DNA of 64,000 bases from Dendrocalamus latiflorus (GCA_017311315.1 CM029640.1:33541092-33605091); one strand, 5' to 3'. Counted from the stretch's first letter, positions 43,931 through 56,732 are shown. Translations and numbers: made by a program. Notes: generated from the letters alone by a model not told the origin.

Positions 43931-46635
43931 AGTGGTTTTGTTTCATGTGCCGTTTCAGGACTCAATTATACCAAAGTTCTCTTACCAAACATATATCTCC
44001 CTATTTGCCTTGTTTAATATATTTGCACAAAATCTCATCAAACACTATAAGTTATCTATTTCCTAGAGACCATGTAGATTATAGAGCCTAGCTCTCTCTG
44101 CTTTTAGTCCTTCTAGCCACTCCTAGTGAGGAGAGAGGTGCTTTCAGCTGCTTCTTCTTGTAGCTTGTGCTTAGGGGAAGACTGGTCCTTTTTGTATTTT
44201 CTTGTGTTCAGGAGGTGTTTGCTAACTTTTTTTCCTCTTGCGAGTGCTTTTAGCTATTTCCTCTTGCAACTTGTGTTTAGTGGAAGTTTTATCTTTTTCG
44301 TTCTTGCAAGTGGTATCTTCTGGTATTTAGGAGGATTTTGCTTTCCTTGCTTCCCTCTTTGCATCACATTGCAGTATAAGATATGGTCATATAGATGTGA
44401 CCCTTGATTATTACTCATGTGTGATGTTATTCCTCATTGTATTTGCTCATAGCCATGTCTTGTTCACTGTTAAGCTAATTGTGTTATATCTCTACATACA
44501 TAGATTTGTCTTTGCTATGCTAGCGAACCTAAATGGCAACTTGAACTAATAATTACAAATTATTGGATCTTTTGACTAGTTGCTTCTCTAGTGATCCTTG
44601 TATCATATATGCAATGTCAAAAATGCCTTGTTAGATCTTGAAACTTGGTTGAGCTTTAGTTTAAGCTATGCTAGTTCTATCTTGAATCATAGAGTTATTT
44701 CTCCTAGGCTTTTGCAACTTGGGTCCGGTATAGTTTACAGACTCAGGTGTAACTCTTGCTCTTTTAATCTTGTGCTCAACTTGAATTGTGTGTATGCTTT
44801 TCTTAAAATATGATCTCACCAATCCTATCCTACAAGATAACTTGTCATTATACTTGGCATGAACTTGGAGAGAGTTTGGATGACCAAGAGCATTTTCTTC
44901 AGTGTAATGCTGGTGGTGATCGACAAAGGCTTGAGGTCACAAATCATTTTGACTAAATTCAAGTATAATGTGTTAAATGTGCTCTATGCCAATTCTAAAG
45001 GTGCCAAATGTCAATTTGCTAGTGTGCAATGATGTTTGAGCAAAATAGTTCATTTGTGAACTTGTAGCACACTAGATGTTCCATTCTAGTTTAATGGTCT
45101 CATTTGAACTTTTTGATATGGCATGACTCCTACATGGATACCTTAAATTGAAATAGCTAATTTTCAAGCTTTGCATAACTTGTCATAAGCTTGAATGCTT
45201 CATTTTGTGCTATTTCGCTTAACTTGGTTATATATGTCTAGAGATGACCTTGATAGCTTGGCATACTTGATATGCTTTGTGGCAATGTTTGCTTGTAATT
45301 TTACGAGTGGTTTCACCTCACTTTTGATAATCTTGAAAGCTTTTTAGTTTATTACACTTTCATACATGCATGCATTCTCTTTCTTGTGCCTTTTAGCTCT
45401 AATTGGTGTCATGCATAATTTGAGGGGAGCCCTATTCCTTGATGCCTATATTGCCAAAATGGGAAGAATGTTTGATAAAAAGGCATAAAGGGAGAGAATA
45501 TGCATTTTTGTGTTATAATTTGCAAAATTCACTTATTGGAACCTAAAAAGACCAAAATAAGATATTTAAGTTAGAAGGAGTTGTATTGAATTTCGTTTAC
45601 TCTTTTTTTGTATTTAAAATGCCAAAATGAGATATTTGAGTTAGAGGGAGCTGCACTGCACTTCATTTGCTCTCTTTTATATTTTGGTCTTTTCCTGTAA
45701 TGAAAGTGGCAGTGGTGGGCAATTGCTCTTTTCTTTGAATTATGAGCAAGATTTTGCCTTTTGCCAACATGGCTATGCTCTCCTCTTTCTCTTTCAAATG
45801 GATCATGTGTGGCTTTGCATCCAAATTACTTTTCTTTCTAAAAACAAACACAAATTGTTGCCTTTTTCAGTGTTTCTTAATATACTCATCAAAGGGGACA
45901 TTATAAGACTATGGAGATCACCCTACAGTGTATGAGGAGTATTTGACTTTGTTATGCATGTTGTCAAAGTTTGAGTTTCATTTTGGGAGTTTGAAATTTC
46001 AATTTTTACTGTCTGTCAAGGGTGGTCTAACCAGCCGATAGTTGGCAGTCTGACTATAGGTATGGTGTGACCAGAATCTGATTGGCGGTCTAACCACTGA
46101 TACAGTGTGATAAGATTCTAGTTGGCATTTGCTTTTTTAGAGAGCATGCTTTGTAGTTGGGGATGTGACCATCATTGAAGATGCGATCACATCGGTGGGT
46201 CAGTTAGACCAATCAGTGATTGACGGTCTAAATAGTGCAGTCCGACCATCATGAGGAGAGCGGTCAGATCAGTGGCAGTGGCTAGAGATCACTGGGAGAT
46301 GTTTTTGAGTGGTTTAAGTGTGCGCACGACATGGGGTGTCATTGATTGGTCGTGTTGAGTTGTATGATGCATTGTTTTAACTAACATGAGTCAAGTGCAT
46401 AGAAGTTATGCTCGAGATGATTGTTTGGTCTTTGTATGTACATATGGCTTGGAGAATGTTAGCGATTGACGACAAGGGCTGGGACTAAACATGAGAGCTG
46501 AGGTCCATGCGGTTGGGTAAGTCTATGTGAGGCTACATGGCTCAAGTAAGAAGCATATGAAATGACAAGAATCGTGAAGAGACAAGTTGATGCATGTGGT
46601 GCACCGAATGACGAGGCTGATGCATGTAGAGCATA
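43931..46635. other. AT-rich retroelement-like sequence, no intact gene
   Basis: No intact gene. Around 45423-45640 it reads like the untranslated internal part of an LTR retrotransposon (TGAGGGGAGCCCTATTCC, then GAGATATTTGAGTTAGAGGGAG). Around 46020-46300 it has repeated GGTCTAACCA / GGTCAGATCAGTGG motifs similar in style to the LTR repeats further left. Confidence 0.35.
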
Positions 46636-47050
46636 GTTATTGAAATTGGGCCGATCATCGAACCGCTTGACCTTCTAGTTCACAGTTCATCGGTCCAATC
46701 GGTGGTTAGACGGTCAGACTGCCGGTTCAACATAGCTTAATAATATACTTAGTTTCTACTTGTACACAACACGTAAGTGGCTCGGTTGGCTAGCAGAGCT
46801 ATGCGCTTGGGATTCTGACGTGAGGTTCTTTTTACCAAAAATTCTTCTTGCATGGCACACAACACATTGTCCTCCGGTCCAACCGCGCCAGTTTTTCCTC
46901 AGTTTTGTGCAAAACTGGCTATCTAACTGAAAGTTTTTCGGTTTAGGGTGATTCAGTTGCACAGCTGGTTCTATAGTAAAACCATACTAGACTTTAGTTT
47001 CGGTTTTTTCCGATTGAACCGCCGGTCTTGTCCGGTCTGATTTTCATAAC
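46636..47050. mobile_element. Putative DNA transposon with a tRNA-like core
   Basis: Imperfect inverted ends, GTTATTGAAATTGGGCCGATC and (other strand) GTTATGAAAATCAGACCGGAC, match at about 14 of 21 bases. No clear target duplication was found. Inside, 46771-46835 has TGGCTCGGTTGGCTAGCAGAG, close to a tRNA A box, and a weak B box GAGGTTCTT. Low certainty. Confidence 0.35.
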
Positions 47051-48512
47051 AATGATGTAGAGACGGTTCGGGGGCCAAATACGTGAAGACATGATGGCTA
47101 GTCATTAGATCTTACGGGCTACGTGTCGAAACATGCGGAGATGCTTTGATGTGAAGGTAAGTATTCTTGGCTCATCAACTATGTCAATTGATACGTTTGT
47201 GTATTGTGTGGTGATACGTAATGGTTTACTTGTTGGTTTTTGTTGTAGAACTCCAGAATGCTCAAGAGATCGGGACTAAGCTAGTGAGCCGAGGTCCAGA
47301 ACGATTAAGATGCTGCTAGAAGATGATTAAGTCTAGCGGGGTAGTTACAAGCTGAGAAGATAAGGAATCCGAGTGGGAGCTATTGTGGTGGATATGACGG
47401 GTAACGGCAAGGTGGATCGGGGCTAAACTCAGATATTTATGTTTTTTCTTGAATTTATGTTTCCCTTTCATTTGTTGCTAACGACACATTGATGCAGGCC
47501 GGCTAACAAGTAACTGGCTCAAGCTACAAAACTAAGCACCTATGCAATCTATCTTCCAAAGTATATCTCGTCGCCATGCTAGTGTCGGACCAGAGTTAGT
47601 GGAGGGTTTCAGATTTTACAAAATAGGTTTTACTCTGGCGTGTCTTGGACATGTTACTTTTTTTAGGGTGAAGGACATGTTACTAACTAATAATGTGACT
47701 TCGTAATTTGATTACTTTGGCGTACTCACAGAAAATTATAGCAACAACTCAGCCTTCAAGTTACCTTTTGCTTTAATGAATGGAGAATTCTTTACATATT
47801 ACATTTGAAAGAATGAATTTGCAAAGAAATGCTGGTCATCTCCTTAATAGTTAATACAAATATACAATGCCAGCAAAAGCTGGGTCTTTAAAAGAAAAAA
47901 AATGCTGGTCATAGATACAGGGCAACACAAATCATAGCTCAATGGTAACAAATAATGACTCAAAAAACAAACGTGCGAAATGAAGAAATTAAGCTAATGT
48001 TGATGGTTATTTTTTATTTTTCCCTGGGAATTTCTAGTAATTTTATTATTTTTCTTTGCAATTGTAAACCACCCGCATCGGTTTTTACTACACAGTAGTT
48101 TTTTGTGCCGATACTATATCCAAACTAGCATTGTTTGCACAGTGGCTCCAAATTGATGTTTGCACGAGATATGCTAGGAATGCCTTCTCCTTTTTCTGAT
48201 CAATTGTTAGTGTTTTGAGAGAAGTTTGTAGCAATCATTTACTTGCATATTCCTTGTTGACGACTTCCCCTTCACAAATTTTACAAGGGAATTTGCTCCA
48301 AAAACTAAAGTTTCACAAGGTAATTCACATCCCTGATTTAGTAAAGGAAAGAAAAGGAAACAGAGAGAATACACAGGAGGAACCGTGTGACTTCCAGTTC
48401 GGAAGGTTTTAAGGAGTGACAGTTTGAAGTTCGAACCCTTATGCTCTGTCACTAGGCTACGGGGGAAGTCCCACATCACTCCTTCAGTTGAGTGCAAATT
48501 TTTTGGTGGTGA
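47051..48512. other. Intergenic, nothing supported
   Basis: Mixed and AT-rich sequence. The frames at 48207-48602 show no recognisable domain. No element ends found. Confidence 0.35.
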
Positions 48513-48800
48513 TCGGTTCGGCTGAAAAGCTCGTGGCTTATGGCTAAAAACACTGTAGCTGGCTGAAAAAAGAACAGTAGCTGACAGAGGCTTATTTAGC
48601 ATAATTAAATTTAAAAAAATTTAAAAATAAAAAAAAATATGTTAGCCCATTACGTATAATACAAACAAATACAGGAAAAAAAGAACCGGCAAAAAATCTC
48701 AACAAAAAGCCAAAAGTTCAGAAAAAGACGAAACTTATGAATAGTGAAAAATAAGCCAGAAGCCGAAGCCGAAGCCGAGTTAATCGGGGCCTGGAGCGGT
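48513..48800 (-). repeat. Dispersed repeat family B, copy 2 (inverted)
   Basis: Reverse complement of the family at 6235-6540 and 58080-58335. One end reads GGTTCGGCTGAAAAGC and the other, on the opposite strand, CCCCGATTAACTCGGCTTCGG. It is adjacent to a family C repeat. Confidence 0.55.
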
Positions 48801-49008
48801 TCTTCTATGTTTTTTTCTTTCCTGCGGTTTATAATTTTTTATCCTAACATAAGCGTTTGTATAAACGAAACAAATATCGATAAATCAATAAACCGCTTTA
48901 AAAAAGCTATCCCAATAAGCCACTTCAAAATAGCAGCGGAGAAACCATCATGTTTATTTATTTAGGGAAACCATAAGACATTCGATAAAACATAAGCTGA
49001 AAAAAACT
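48801..49008. repeat. Dispersed repeat family C, copy 2
   Basis: Shares ordered blocks with 1990-2105 in the NAR2 intron: TTTTTATCCTAAC, CGAAACAAATATCGATAA, and CCCAATAAGCC. Confidence 0.4.
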
Positions 49009-51483
49009 GGGCCTAAACTTACCTGACTGCATTAGTTCTACTGTCTGAACATACTATAGCCTAGACTAATAAGCATACCTGCAACATGAAAAGAAAAGGG
49101 ATCATATCTTCAACAATGCAGCCGCAGCACTACTTTAGACACTTTTCAACACAAGTTGCATTTAGTTCAGGAATATGTTACAAGATTATCGCTACAACCT
49201 TCATAGCAACAGAGGACGTCAGGGCGCCACTCCCTACAAGGTTTCGACCAAATTACAACGGTTGAAAAGAGGATGTCAGGGAATTGTTAAAGCACACCGC
49301 TCAAATGGTTCAATCCTGATACATCAGGATGCGCTGTTGTATTTGAGTCTTCATTTGACACAACAATACGATACAGAAACTTGACAAAATAGTGTGTTCA
49401 TGGGATGGAGTCTGTCACCTTGACCGGCATACGCAAGATGAACTGGGCACCAGACTGCAATTACCTGTACACAGCAAATTGCTGACGCTATAACGAAACA
49501 CTATTTTGTCAGGTTTTCATGAAGATACTCAACCCATATGGCTACAAGGTTAACACCATGTTACCGAGATCTACCAGGTTAACATACCAAATGGTCTACG
49601 GAAGCACGGCATTATCTTTTACCAGACCTGATCCTAGTTTAGCAAATATTGCTACAGAACTCCAATGGTTAATTATGTTTGTTTTGGCCTCAGAATTTGT
49701 GCCCCTAAAAATAGCTACAGGAATTTAAATTTTTTATCTATACAAAATTCCGACTATTACCAATGATTTTCGTACAGGTAAGTCAGAAATCTAGTCAGCA
49801 AGAACTCAATGAAAGATTCAACAAAATTAGGGAGATGCATAACCCTGTACAATCTGTTGGATCTTTACTGAAGGATCTCCGTGCAAAAACCACTCATCCC
49901 TATATGGTCCCAGGAATAATTGCACTTACAACAACAAAGTATTTCAGAACTGCTTAAGAGCCTAAAGACTAGTTGCACAGTGGTCCCACCAGCAACCTGA
50001 AATGTTCTCATAGGAGAAATATGACTGTTTGGTCGCCATTTGTCCCTCGACATAAATAAGGTGTATAGCTCTCGCTGCAAATTTCAAAACCTGTTTCTGA
50101 TTCAAAGTTGCAGACCTTCAACAGGGTTGAAGAGTCAACACAAGATAAGAGTTCACAGCCCAATAAACAGGTCAAGGCAAGCAGTGGCTAAAACAGAAGA
50201 TTTTTCTTTTTGATCATCAGGCTACTGGCTACCTATCTTGTTTATGCTACAGATTGAAATGAATCACTAATGTCCCCTCGAAGTAGTTCTTCTGATGAAG
50301 TTTCACCCTCAAATGCAACTGCTTGTGAGGATTGATTGGCGGCCACAAAATCAGGATCAAAGTGATGATCCCTGGATTCATAGTGTTATGCAAGGTGCAT
50401 ATGACTTCAGTTTTTTTTGGGAAGATAAGCACAGTCATAAACAGGATACCGAAGCGTGACACTGCACAGAAGAATTAAACATAAAATCCTAAAGCTAAAT
50501 CACCCAAAATTCTAACAGGGTCTGAGTAAATACATGGTCAAATAAGACAGCATAGATATTTGGAACTATAGCTGGCATAGGCATTGGCTGATTTTCAATT
50601 GATTGATCTAATGCAACATCCAAAGCTTAATGGTAAGGTAAACCTAGAATCTCTTGAAGCAGTTACCACTCATCTTTTTCGAAGTAATGAAGGAACAAGT
50701 GGAAGGAGTCTGAAACGAACAAGGGTATCATTATCAACTATCAAGACGAGGGCACGTACCGGCACCAGATGCGCGCAGTGAAGTGCGATGCAGCATCGAG
50801 GAGCCACCCTTCTCCCTCCTCCCGGTCCACATTGTGATCAGGTGGCAGCTGCGGCATTAGTATAGGGCGATAGCCCGCCCCTGGTTGGCTCGAAGCATTG
50901 CATCTACTAGGTGGTGGTCGCACTGATATTTGGAACAAGCTGAGCACCGTGGCTCGAACTGGCCGGTTGTTTCCTGTGCTTGTGGTGGACCTGTGGTATG
51001 AGACCGCCCTAGTGACTTCACAAACAAGAAAAATAAGGCGCGGAAATGCAAAAATCTCAAAAAAAAATATAGATGTCAAGCATGGTAGAATATATGCACT
51101 TGCAAAAAAAATATGAAAAATATGGTCAGTCGTGCACTTCAATACCACAATCCAGGCTCTGTGTTAAGAGAATTGCAGCGAGGATAGTTTTCTGTTCACT
51201 CAGTGAGCCTATTAAATGGACAACAGGCAATCCAACTTCGCATGAATTGATAATTGAAACCAACATATTTAGATTCTGTACACAGTAAAATTATGAAATG
51301 ACAGAGGAATGTGGCAGTACAATGAAATGGCAGATATTTTACAACAACTGCAAACTGCAAGACCTGGAGTGCCCTATTCAGCTCAGCTCCATCCAACTAT
51401 GCAGGTAGTGGCTCTTCCAAAACTGTCAATTCAAAATGCATCATCAATGCACCATAAAAACTAGACGATGCAAATGAAATGGA
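49009..51483. other. Intergenic region with exon-like fragments on both strands
   Basis: No complete gene. Several stretches look like exon remnants. On plus: 49778-49881 (QELNERFNKIREMHNPVQS) and 50581-50760 (LIDLMQHPKLNGKVNLESLE). On minus: 50249-50370, reading DHHFDPDFVAANQSSQAVAF to a stop after an AG acceptor; and about 50760-50905 (GYRPILMPQLPPDHNVDREE), ending at a GTACGT donor. I do not recognise any of them. Mixed strands argue against one gene; captured or decayed fragments are possible. Confidence 0.3.
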
Positions 51484-54109
51484 CTAAAGAAAACTTTGAA
51501 AGTGAAGGAGCATGGGATCGAAACCTTTTGTCTTTTCTGGAGCTTCTGGCCTCTCTGGCACTTTAGTAGGTACATCAGGAAGCTCAATAACCTCATCAAT
51601 GTCTTCAGCTGCAGCTTCGATGTCAGTTGATGCTTTTCTTTTCTCTTCAGGTAGTACTTCAGTAACTGGAGCATCTGGCAGAGACTCAAGGGCAAGCTGC
51701 AAAAAAGGTCATGATTAAGATTTAAAAGAAATAAATCTGGCTTCATTTAAGTTCAGAACTCAAAGCTTATCGTGTTGGTAATTTTCTCAAAATGGACAAT
51801 GGACAAAAACTCTCGAAGCTTTTGCGGAAAACCTGAGCTTCCAAGTTTTCGAATTCAGCCATAACAGCTTCCTCATCCTCGGCGGATAGCTGCTCGCCCA
51901 GAGTAGCATTTAATTCCTGCAATCAGTATTGGTTAATATGTGAGGTAAGAAGATAAGCAGGTACATGCATTGTAGTAGGGGCAACACAGCAACAAAAGGT
52001 AAGATTTTTAATGCAGAGATCCCAAAAGGAAAATGAGAAAAAACTGGAAGCAAGTATAAATAACTTCCCCGACAGAAATGCTAGGGCGTTCATCAAAATA
52101 AGATGGAAGAAATTTTACAGATGTTGGTAAAAAAAAGGGCAAAGACTTCAATAGCGCAAGATAATAGATATGAAATTGCTTCTTGTATTAATGACTTGTA
52201 TAGGTCGCAATTTCACAAGGGCTATACATTGTAGATTTGTTTATGTTTAAGCTAGTTGTTCATTACATAGATCAGTGTTCCTATATATCATGCCCATTCC
52301 CCAGAAAAAAAAATATGTATCATGCCCAAATAGTTTTGATGAAATCCAACAATAGGCACAAACACAGCTACATTTAAAGATTGAACAAAATAAGGATACT
52401 AGTATACTACTTATATTCAAAAGGTGTATAGATGTAATTGCCTAATTGTTAATGTCACCTTTCCATGCTGCTATCACAATTCACAACACCTACAGATTCT
52501 AATAAGTTCCACACAAGTGGAGATCAAAGCAGCTTTTATAGAGATCTGAGGTGCCACTGTAGGTATTAATTACGGATGTAGTAAAAGAATTTGAGACAAA
52601 CTTCCAAAAAGATTGAAAAAGAAGAACCCCACATGGATAACACCATTGTCAATGTAGTAACCAGTGCACGGGTAAAGTTTATTAAACTTACATCCTGATA
52701 AGCCTTAGCCTCAGCTGTGTCATCCATCAACTTTTGGACATCATCAATGTTTATCTCACTATGTATAGACTTAAGGGCAGCATTCCCAGCCTTTAGGCTT
52801 TCAAATACAGCCTTTTGCTTACTTGCTAGTTCAATGTCTGCCAACTGCAGCAAGCAAACAAAGTAGGCTGTCAAATTACACATAAAAAATAAGGAACTTA
52901 ATGCAAAAGTAGATCAGTTCCAATTATTTCAAGCTGAATGGCAAACCTTCTGTCCTATACAATAACATTCATTCATTCATTCAATTCATCTGGAGCCAGA
53001 ATTGATCCAATGAACTACAAACCTGTTGTTCAACATTCATTTGCCATGTGTCAACTTGTTTCAGCAGCTCTTCCTGGGCTCTCTTTTTCTTCAGTGCAAT
53101 CAAAGCTCTGTCCCTCTTCTTTTGTTGAACTAACTGCCGTGCAGCTTCCTTTTCTGCTTCAATCACCTTCTCAAGCTGGAAGAGGAAGAAAGAAAGAAAC
53201 CATACATATACAAAACTCATCAGGGGTTCCTCAATTGTTAGTAGAAAAGGCATTCAAGTAATTTAAGTCGAGACAATTCCATTAGTCCAGCCAAAATAAT
53301 CAAACACCTCATTACAACACAAAAAGTTGTGTCCAGCTGAACTCAAAGAATGAAACCTAGAGCCGTTTCATTGCATAACATGCAAGCATAGAATTCAAAT
53401 CGTTTTCACAAGCAAATGACTCCCAGACGGCCAACATTGAGTGTACAAGACAACGATAATGCACCATGGCGTGCAATAGAAGCAGAACTTTGCTTTTGTT
53501 TGCAATACGCTCTGGGAAAAGATGTCTTCCTTATTTAGGAAAACCGAATGTGTACTTTTCACAGACATTCACCTGGTGTACTGGACTATAGCCTCGTAAA
53601 TTGAAAGCAATCAAATCAATTCACAAATTTTTCACTCTTGATTGCACAGGCAGGTATTATCGACCTGAATCGCTGCTATGAATCGAAGAAACAACAACAA
53701 ACCAGCCTATAAGAAAAACAGGAGGCGCGAGCGCGATAATTGGGCCATGATAAGCTAATCAGCAAGGTGGCACGAGTTCCTCTCCATTCAGCTTTAGAAC
53801 CACTTAACACAAAACCTAATCCCAACTACACCCGCACCGGCGCGACGATTAAGTCTGGTATGATCTAGCCATGGGGGCAAATTTTGGAGATCGACAAACT
53901 ACAAGAACTCGACGCGTGCAACAGGAGCAGGGGTGGGAGAGAGACCATCGTCGGATAGGGCAGGGTAGGGCAGCGCGGGAGCAAATCAAGGACCGAGGCG
54001 ACGATACCTGCTGCTGGAACTGGGCGAGCTTGCGGCGCTGCGTCTTGAGGGTGAGGATGGCCCTGTCCACCTCCGTGATCTTGGGCTTCTTCACGAAAAT
54101 GTTCCCCAT
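51484..54109 (-). CDS. VPS20: VPS20/CHMP6, ESCRT-III subunit, 5 exons
   Basis: VPS20 links ESCRT-II to ESCRT-III at endosomes and starts Snf7 polymer assembly for multivesicular body formation. Exons, 5' to 3': 54008-54109, 53023-53175, 52692-52844, 51833-51916, 51484-51696, all GT/AG and all phase 0, giving 234 residues. Gly2 after the start Met (MGNIFVKKP) is the family's myristoylation site for membrane attachment. The Snf7-fold helices are seen in TEVDRAILTLKTQRRKLAQF, EKVIEAEKEAARQLVQQKKR and IDDVQKLMDDTAEAKAYQD. The acidic helix (AEDEEAVMAEFENLEAQ) follows. The C-terminal LPDVPTKVP motif (about 203-210) fits a MIM2 motif for binding the VPS4 MIT domain. The C-terminus extends about 15 residues past the Arabidopsis length. 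No lesion or insertion in exons; introns are plain. Confidence 0.94.
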
Positions 54110-55165
54110 CTCGTTCCCCCCGCCTCTCTATCTCTCCCTCCGACAACGAGTTCGCCGGCGGCGATGCGACGTCCGCCGGAGAGGAAGGAAGAGGAAAAGG
54201 TGGACTGAAGATGAGACGGTCACGGCATCACAGTTCACGGGGTTGGGGCCATTTGGATCGGGTTCGTCTGCTTCGCCGAGACCGAGAGACCCGTTACCAA
54301 CCGCTGATCCGTGATCGGGCAAGCACTGGGGCATGGGCCAGGCTTCGACAGGCCTGCCAATAGAGCCTAAAACTCCTGTCCAGCCGGCCCACAGTCCACC
54401 CATGCCGAAGCAACAAAAGCCCGGCCTGGTGATCATTTCGTGCAAAAGCAGTGCTTGTTCTTTACAGGCCCATTAGAGTCGGCAAGATACAACAAACAAC
54501 TTTTAGCCTAAAAAATCCTCTAAAAAAGCCGAAAAATTATCGACATTTCTACATTTTCTTACCTGTTTGGACGGAGGAATTTTGCATTCAATTTCCGGTG
54601 AACACGAATATTCTCGTGTCCAAACGGTAATCTGAGGTAAGGATCAAGCCCTTTTTTTCAAGTCCTGGGCCGAATTTTTGTATGCGTTAAACCCTAGGCA
54701 TGGGTAGATATGTGCTCTGTTCTTGTTGCCTGCCATGTATAAAAATCGAGTTTATGTGTGCAGCTGATGGCTGTTGATAATTTGTAGGGTGATTGGAGTT
54801 CGCACATGAATTTGGTTCGGTTCAAGGAATTGATGCCTGTAGGTGCGAAGGCAGATAAAATTGATGCCTTTAGGTGAGTAGAAAGGATTTTCCCACATTG
54901 CAGTGTATAGGTGAAGAAGGACCCCTGTAGCTCTTATTCTTGAATTGCTATTAGGATGCTGTTCTGCGCATACCCTAATCCCTAATTTTCCACAAATCCT
55001 GCTAAGGCCGTACCTTCTCTCTCGACGTGCTGCAGACGCTAGCCTCCACTGCTAAGGCAAGGTTGCCGCCGCCGCCGCCACCTCCTCCTCCTCTAGGTGT
55101 CGGCACGAGCGGTGGGGAGATCGCGGCAAATGGGACTGTGGCACGAGGCTTCTGTCCCTTAGCCC
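54110..55165. other. VPS20 upstream region and spacer
   Basis: The first 100-200 bp should hold the VPS20 leader and promoter; no clear TATA box is seen. Further right I see no gene. A (GCC)n/(CTC)n run lies at about 55063-55096. Confidence 0.4.
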
Positions 55166-55174
55166 TTCCTGACG

Positions 55175-55433
55175 GGAAAATTTTTGCTTTTTATCCCAAA
55201 ATTTGAAAGTTTTTTATATATGGACCCCTGGAGAAAAGATTTGCAAAAATGGACCCTTCACTCGGCGCCAAAGCATATGGCGCCCAGGGTACATGTCACG
55301 GCGCCATATGCTTTGGCGCCGTAAATGGCCACGTAGGATCCACGGTGGCATAGCACGGCGCCAAATCACATGGCGCCGTGACGTGTAAGTTGGGCGCTAA
55401 CGGCCGTGGCGTCGTGCTTTGGGACTTAAGCCC
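55175..55433 (+). repeat. Left terminal inverted repeat of the 2.07 kb MULE
   Basis: About 259 bp starting GGAAAATTTTTGC, with many GGCGCC palindromes and GGATCCACGG. It matches the reverse complement of 56991-57248 almost throughout. Confidence 0.88.
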
Positions 55434-55754
55434 GAGCGCGGCCCCCCGGCCCCCCACCCCCTCACTCTGTTCTGCCTAAGCCGAAGCAACCGCTGCCGCC
55501 GCCACTCCTTCCCCCTCAAAATCAACTCAAATCCATCCGTTTTTCTTGCGATTTTACTTCCAAATCGAGTAAGCAAGGTGAACCCCTCCTTTCCCTTGAT
55601 TTTTTGCAATAAATATGGATTATTTGAGGTACATTTCGTATGGGAAGATTTCAAACCCTAGATGAAATTACTTCAATTTGGCTCGGTTTTAGGTTGGATT
55701 TTCAATAGATATGCGTAATGTAAGAGTAGTAATGTGTATAGATTCATTTTTAGG

Positions 55755-56090
55755 GTTGGATTTTTAGAAATACATATGTTTTTAGGGTTTGATTTAGAAA
55801 TACATATGTTTTTAGGGTTTGATTTGAGCGAGATTGATGAATGTTTAGATTTAGGGTTTGATTTAGAAATACACATGTTTTTAGGGTTTGGTTTGAGAGA
55901 GATTTCTAAATTTTTAGAAATACATATGTTTTTAGGGTCCATTTTAGAAATACATATGTTTTTAGGGTTTGATATAGAAATACATATATTTTGAGGGTTT
56001 GATTTAGAAATAGATATGTTTTTAGGGTTTGATTTAGAAATACATATGTTTTTAGGGTTTGATTTAGAAATACATATGTTTTTAGAAATT
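55755..56090 (+). repeat. 30 bp minisatellite with telobox-like TTTAGGGTTT
   Basis: About ten units of ATTTAGAAATACATATGTTT followed by TTAGGGTTTG. Each unit ends in a plant telomere-like TTTAGGGTTT, the reverse complement of the telobox AAACCCTAA. It lies upstream of the plant mobile domain exons. Confidence 0.87.
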
Positions 56091-56253
56091 CCTCTACCAC
56101 CAGCTTTGTGAGGCCTGCAGACGCAAGGCGCCCACGTCGACGCTCGGTGGCTGCGTCTTCCTTCTGCAGGTGTGGTAATGCATTTATTTTTCCTACAGTT
56201 CTTTGTTTTTGTGCATGGCTAATCGTGTGTCTGCCTGTATGTTCGCTTGCTAG

Positions 56254-56732
56254 GTGTGGATGTGGACACGCATTCCAGTGGGGCGCCCTCGAGTGTTCCA
56301 GGCGCAGCCTTGGCATCCACTGGGTGTGGATGACCTCGGCCCCACCGTTGCGTACCTGTGGGATACAGTGTCAGTCCCGTTCGCGACTACTCAGCGGGCG
56401 TACGTGGATTTCAGCAACGAGTTTGACACTTTGTCTCCCACGATGGTAAGAAATTGGTACTGCATTTATTTATTCTACAGTTCTTGGTTTTTGTACATGG
56501 CTAATCGTGTGTTCGCTTACTAGGTGTCCTGGGAGCCTTACTCCGAGCCACAGGTTCTAGCGCTACCGCTCAGCACCATGTGCCGCAGGGACTCCCATAT
56601 TTGGAGGATGAGGTGTCCGCTGATCTGCTTCTATGCCGTGGAGATTCACCTCCCCCACAGAGTTGCGCGGCAGTTCGGCCTCGTGCAGTTCTTCCCCCCA
56701 GAGGGGATGTCGACTTCTGTTGAGTTGCACAA
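56254..56732 (+). pseudogene. Plant mobile domain (PMD) fragment, two exons
   Basis: Exons 56254-56445 and 56524-56732 are separated by a 78 bp GT/AG intron. They encode VWMWTRIPVGRPRVFQ, then MCRRDSHIWRMRCPLICFYA and RQFGLVQFFPPEG. These are conserved blocks of the plant mobile domain (aminotransferase-like, MAIN/MAIL family), a domain often spread by transposons in grasses and linked to gene silencing. The reading ends at a donor (CACAA|GTAAG) with no recognisable following exon before the right inverted repeat. It covers only part of the usual domain of about 350 residues. Upstream, an exon ending CTGCAG near 56169 may belong to it. Treat as a truncated captured gene; transcription is possible but not shown. 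Confidence 0.75.
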
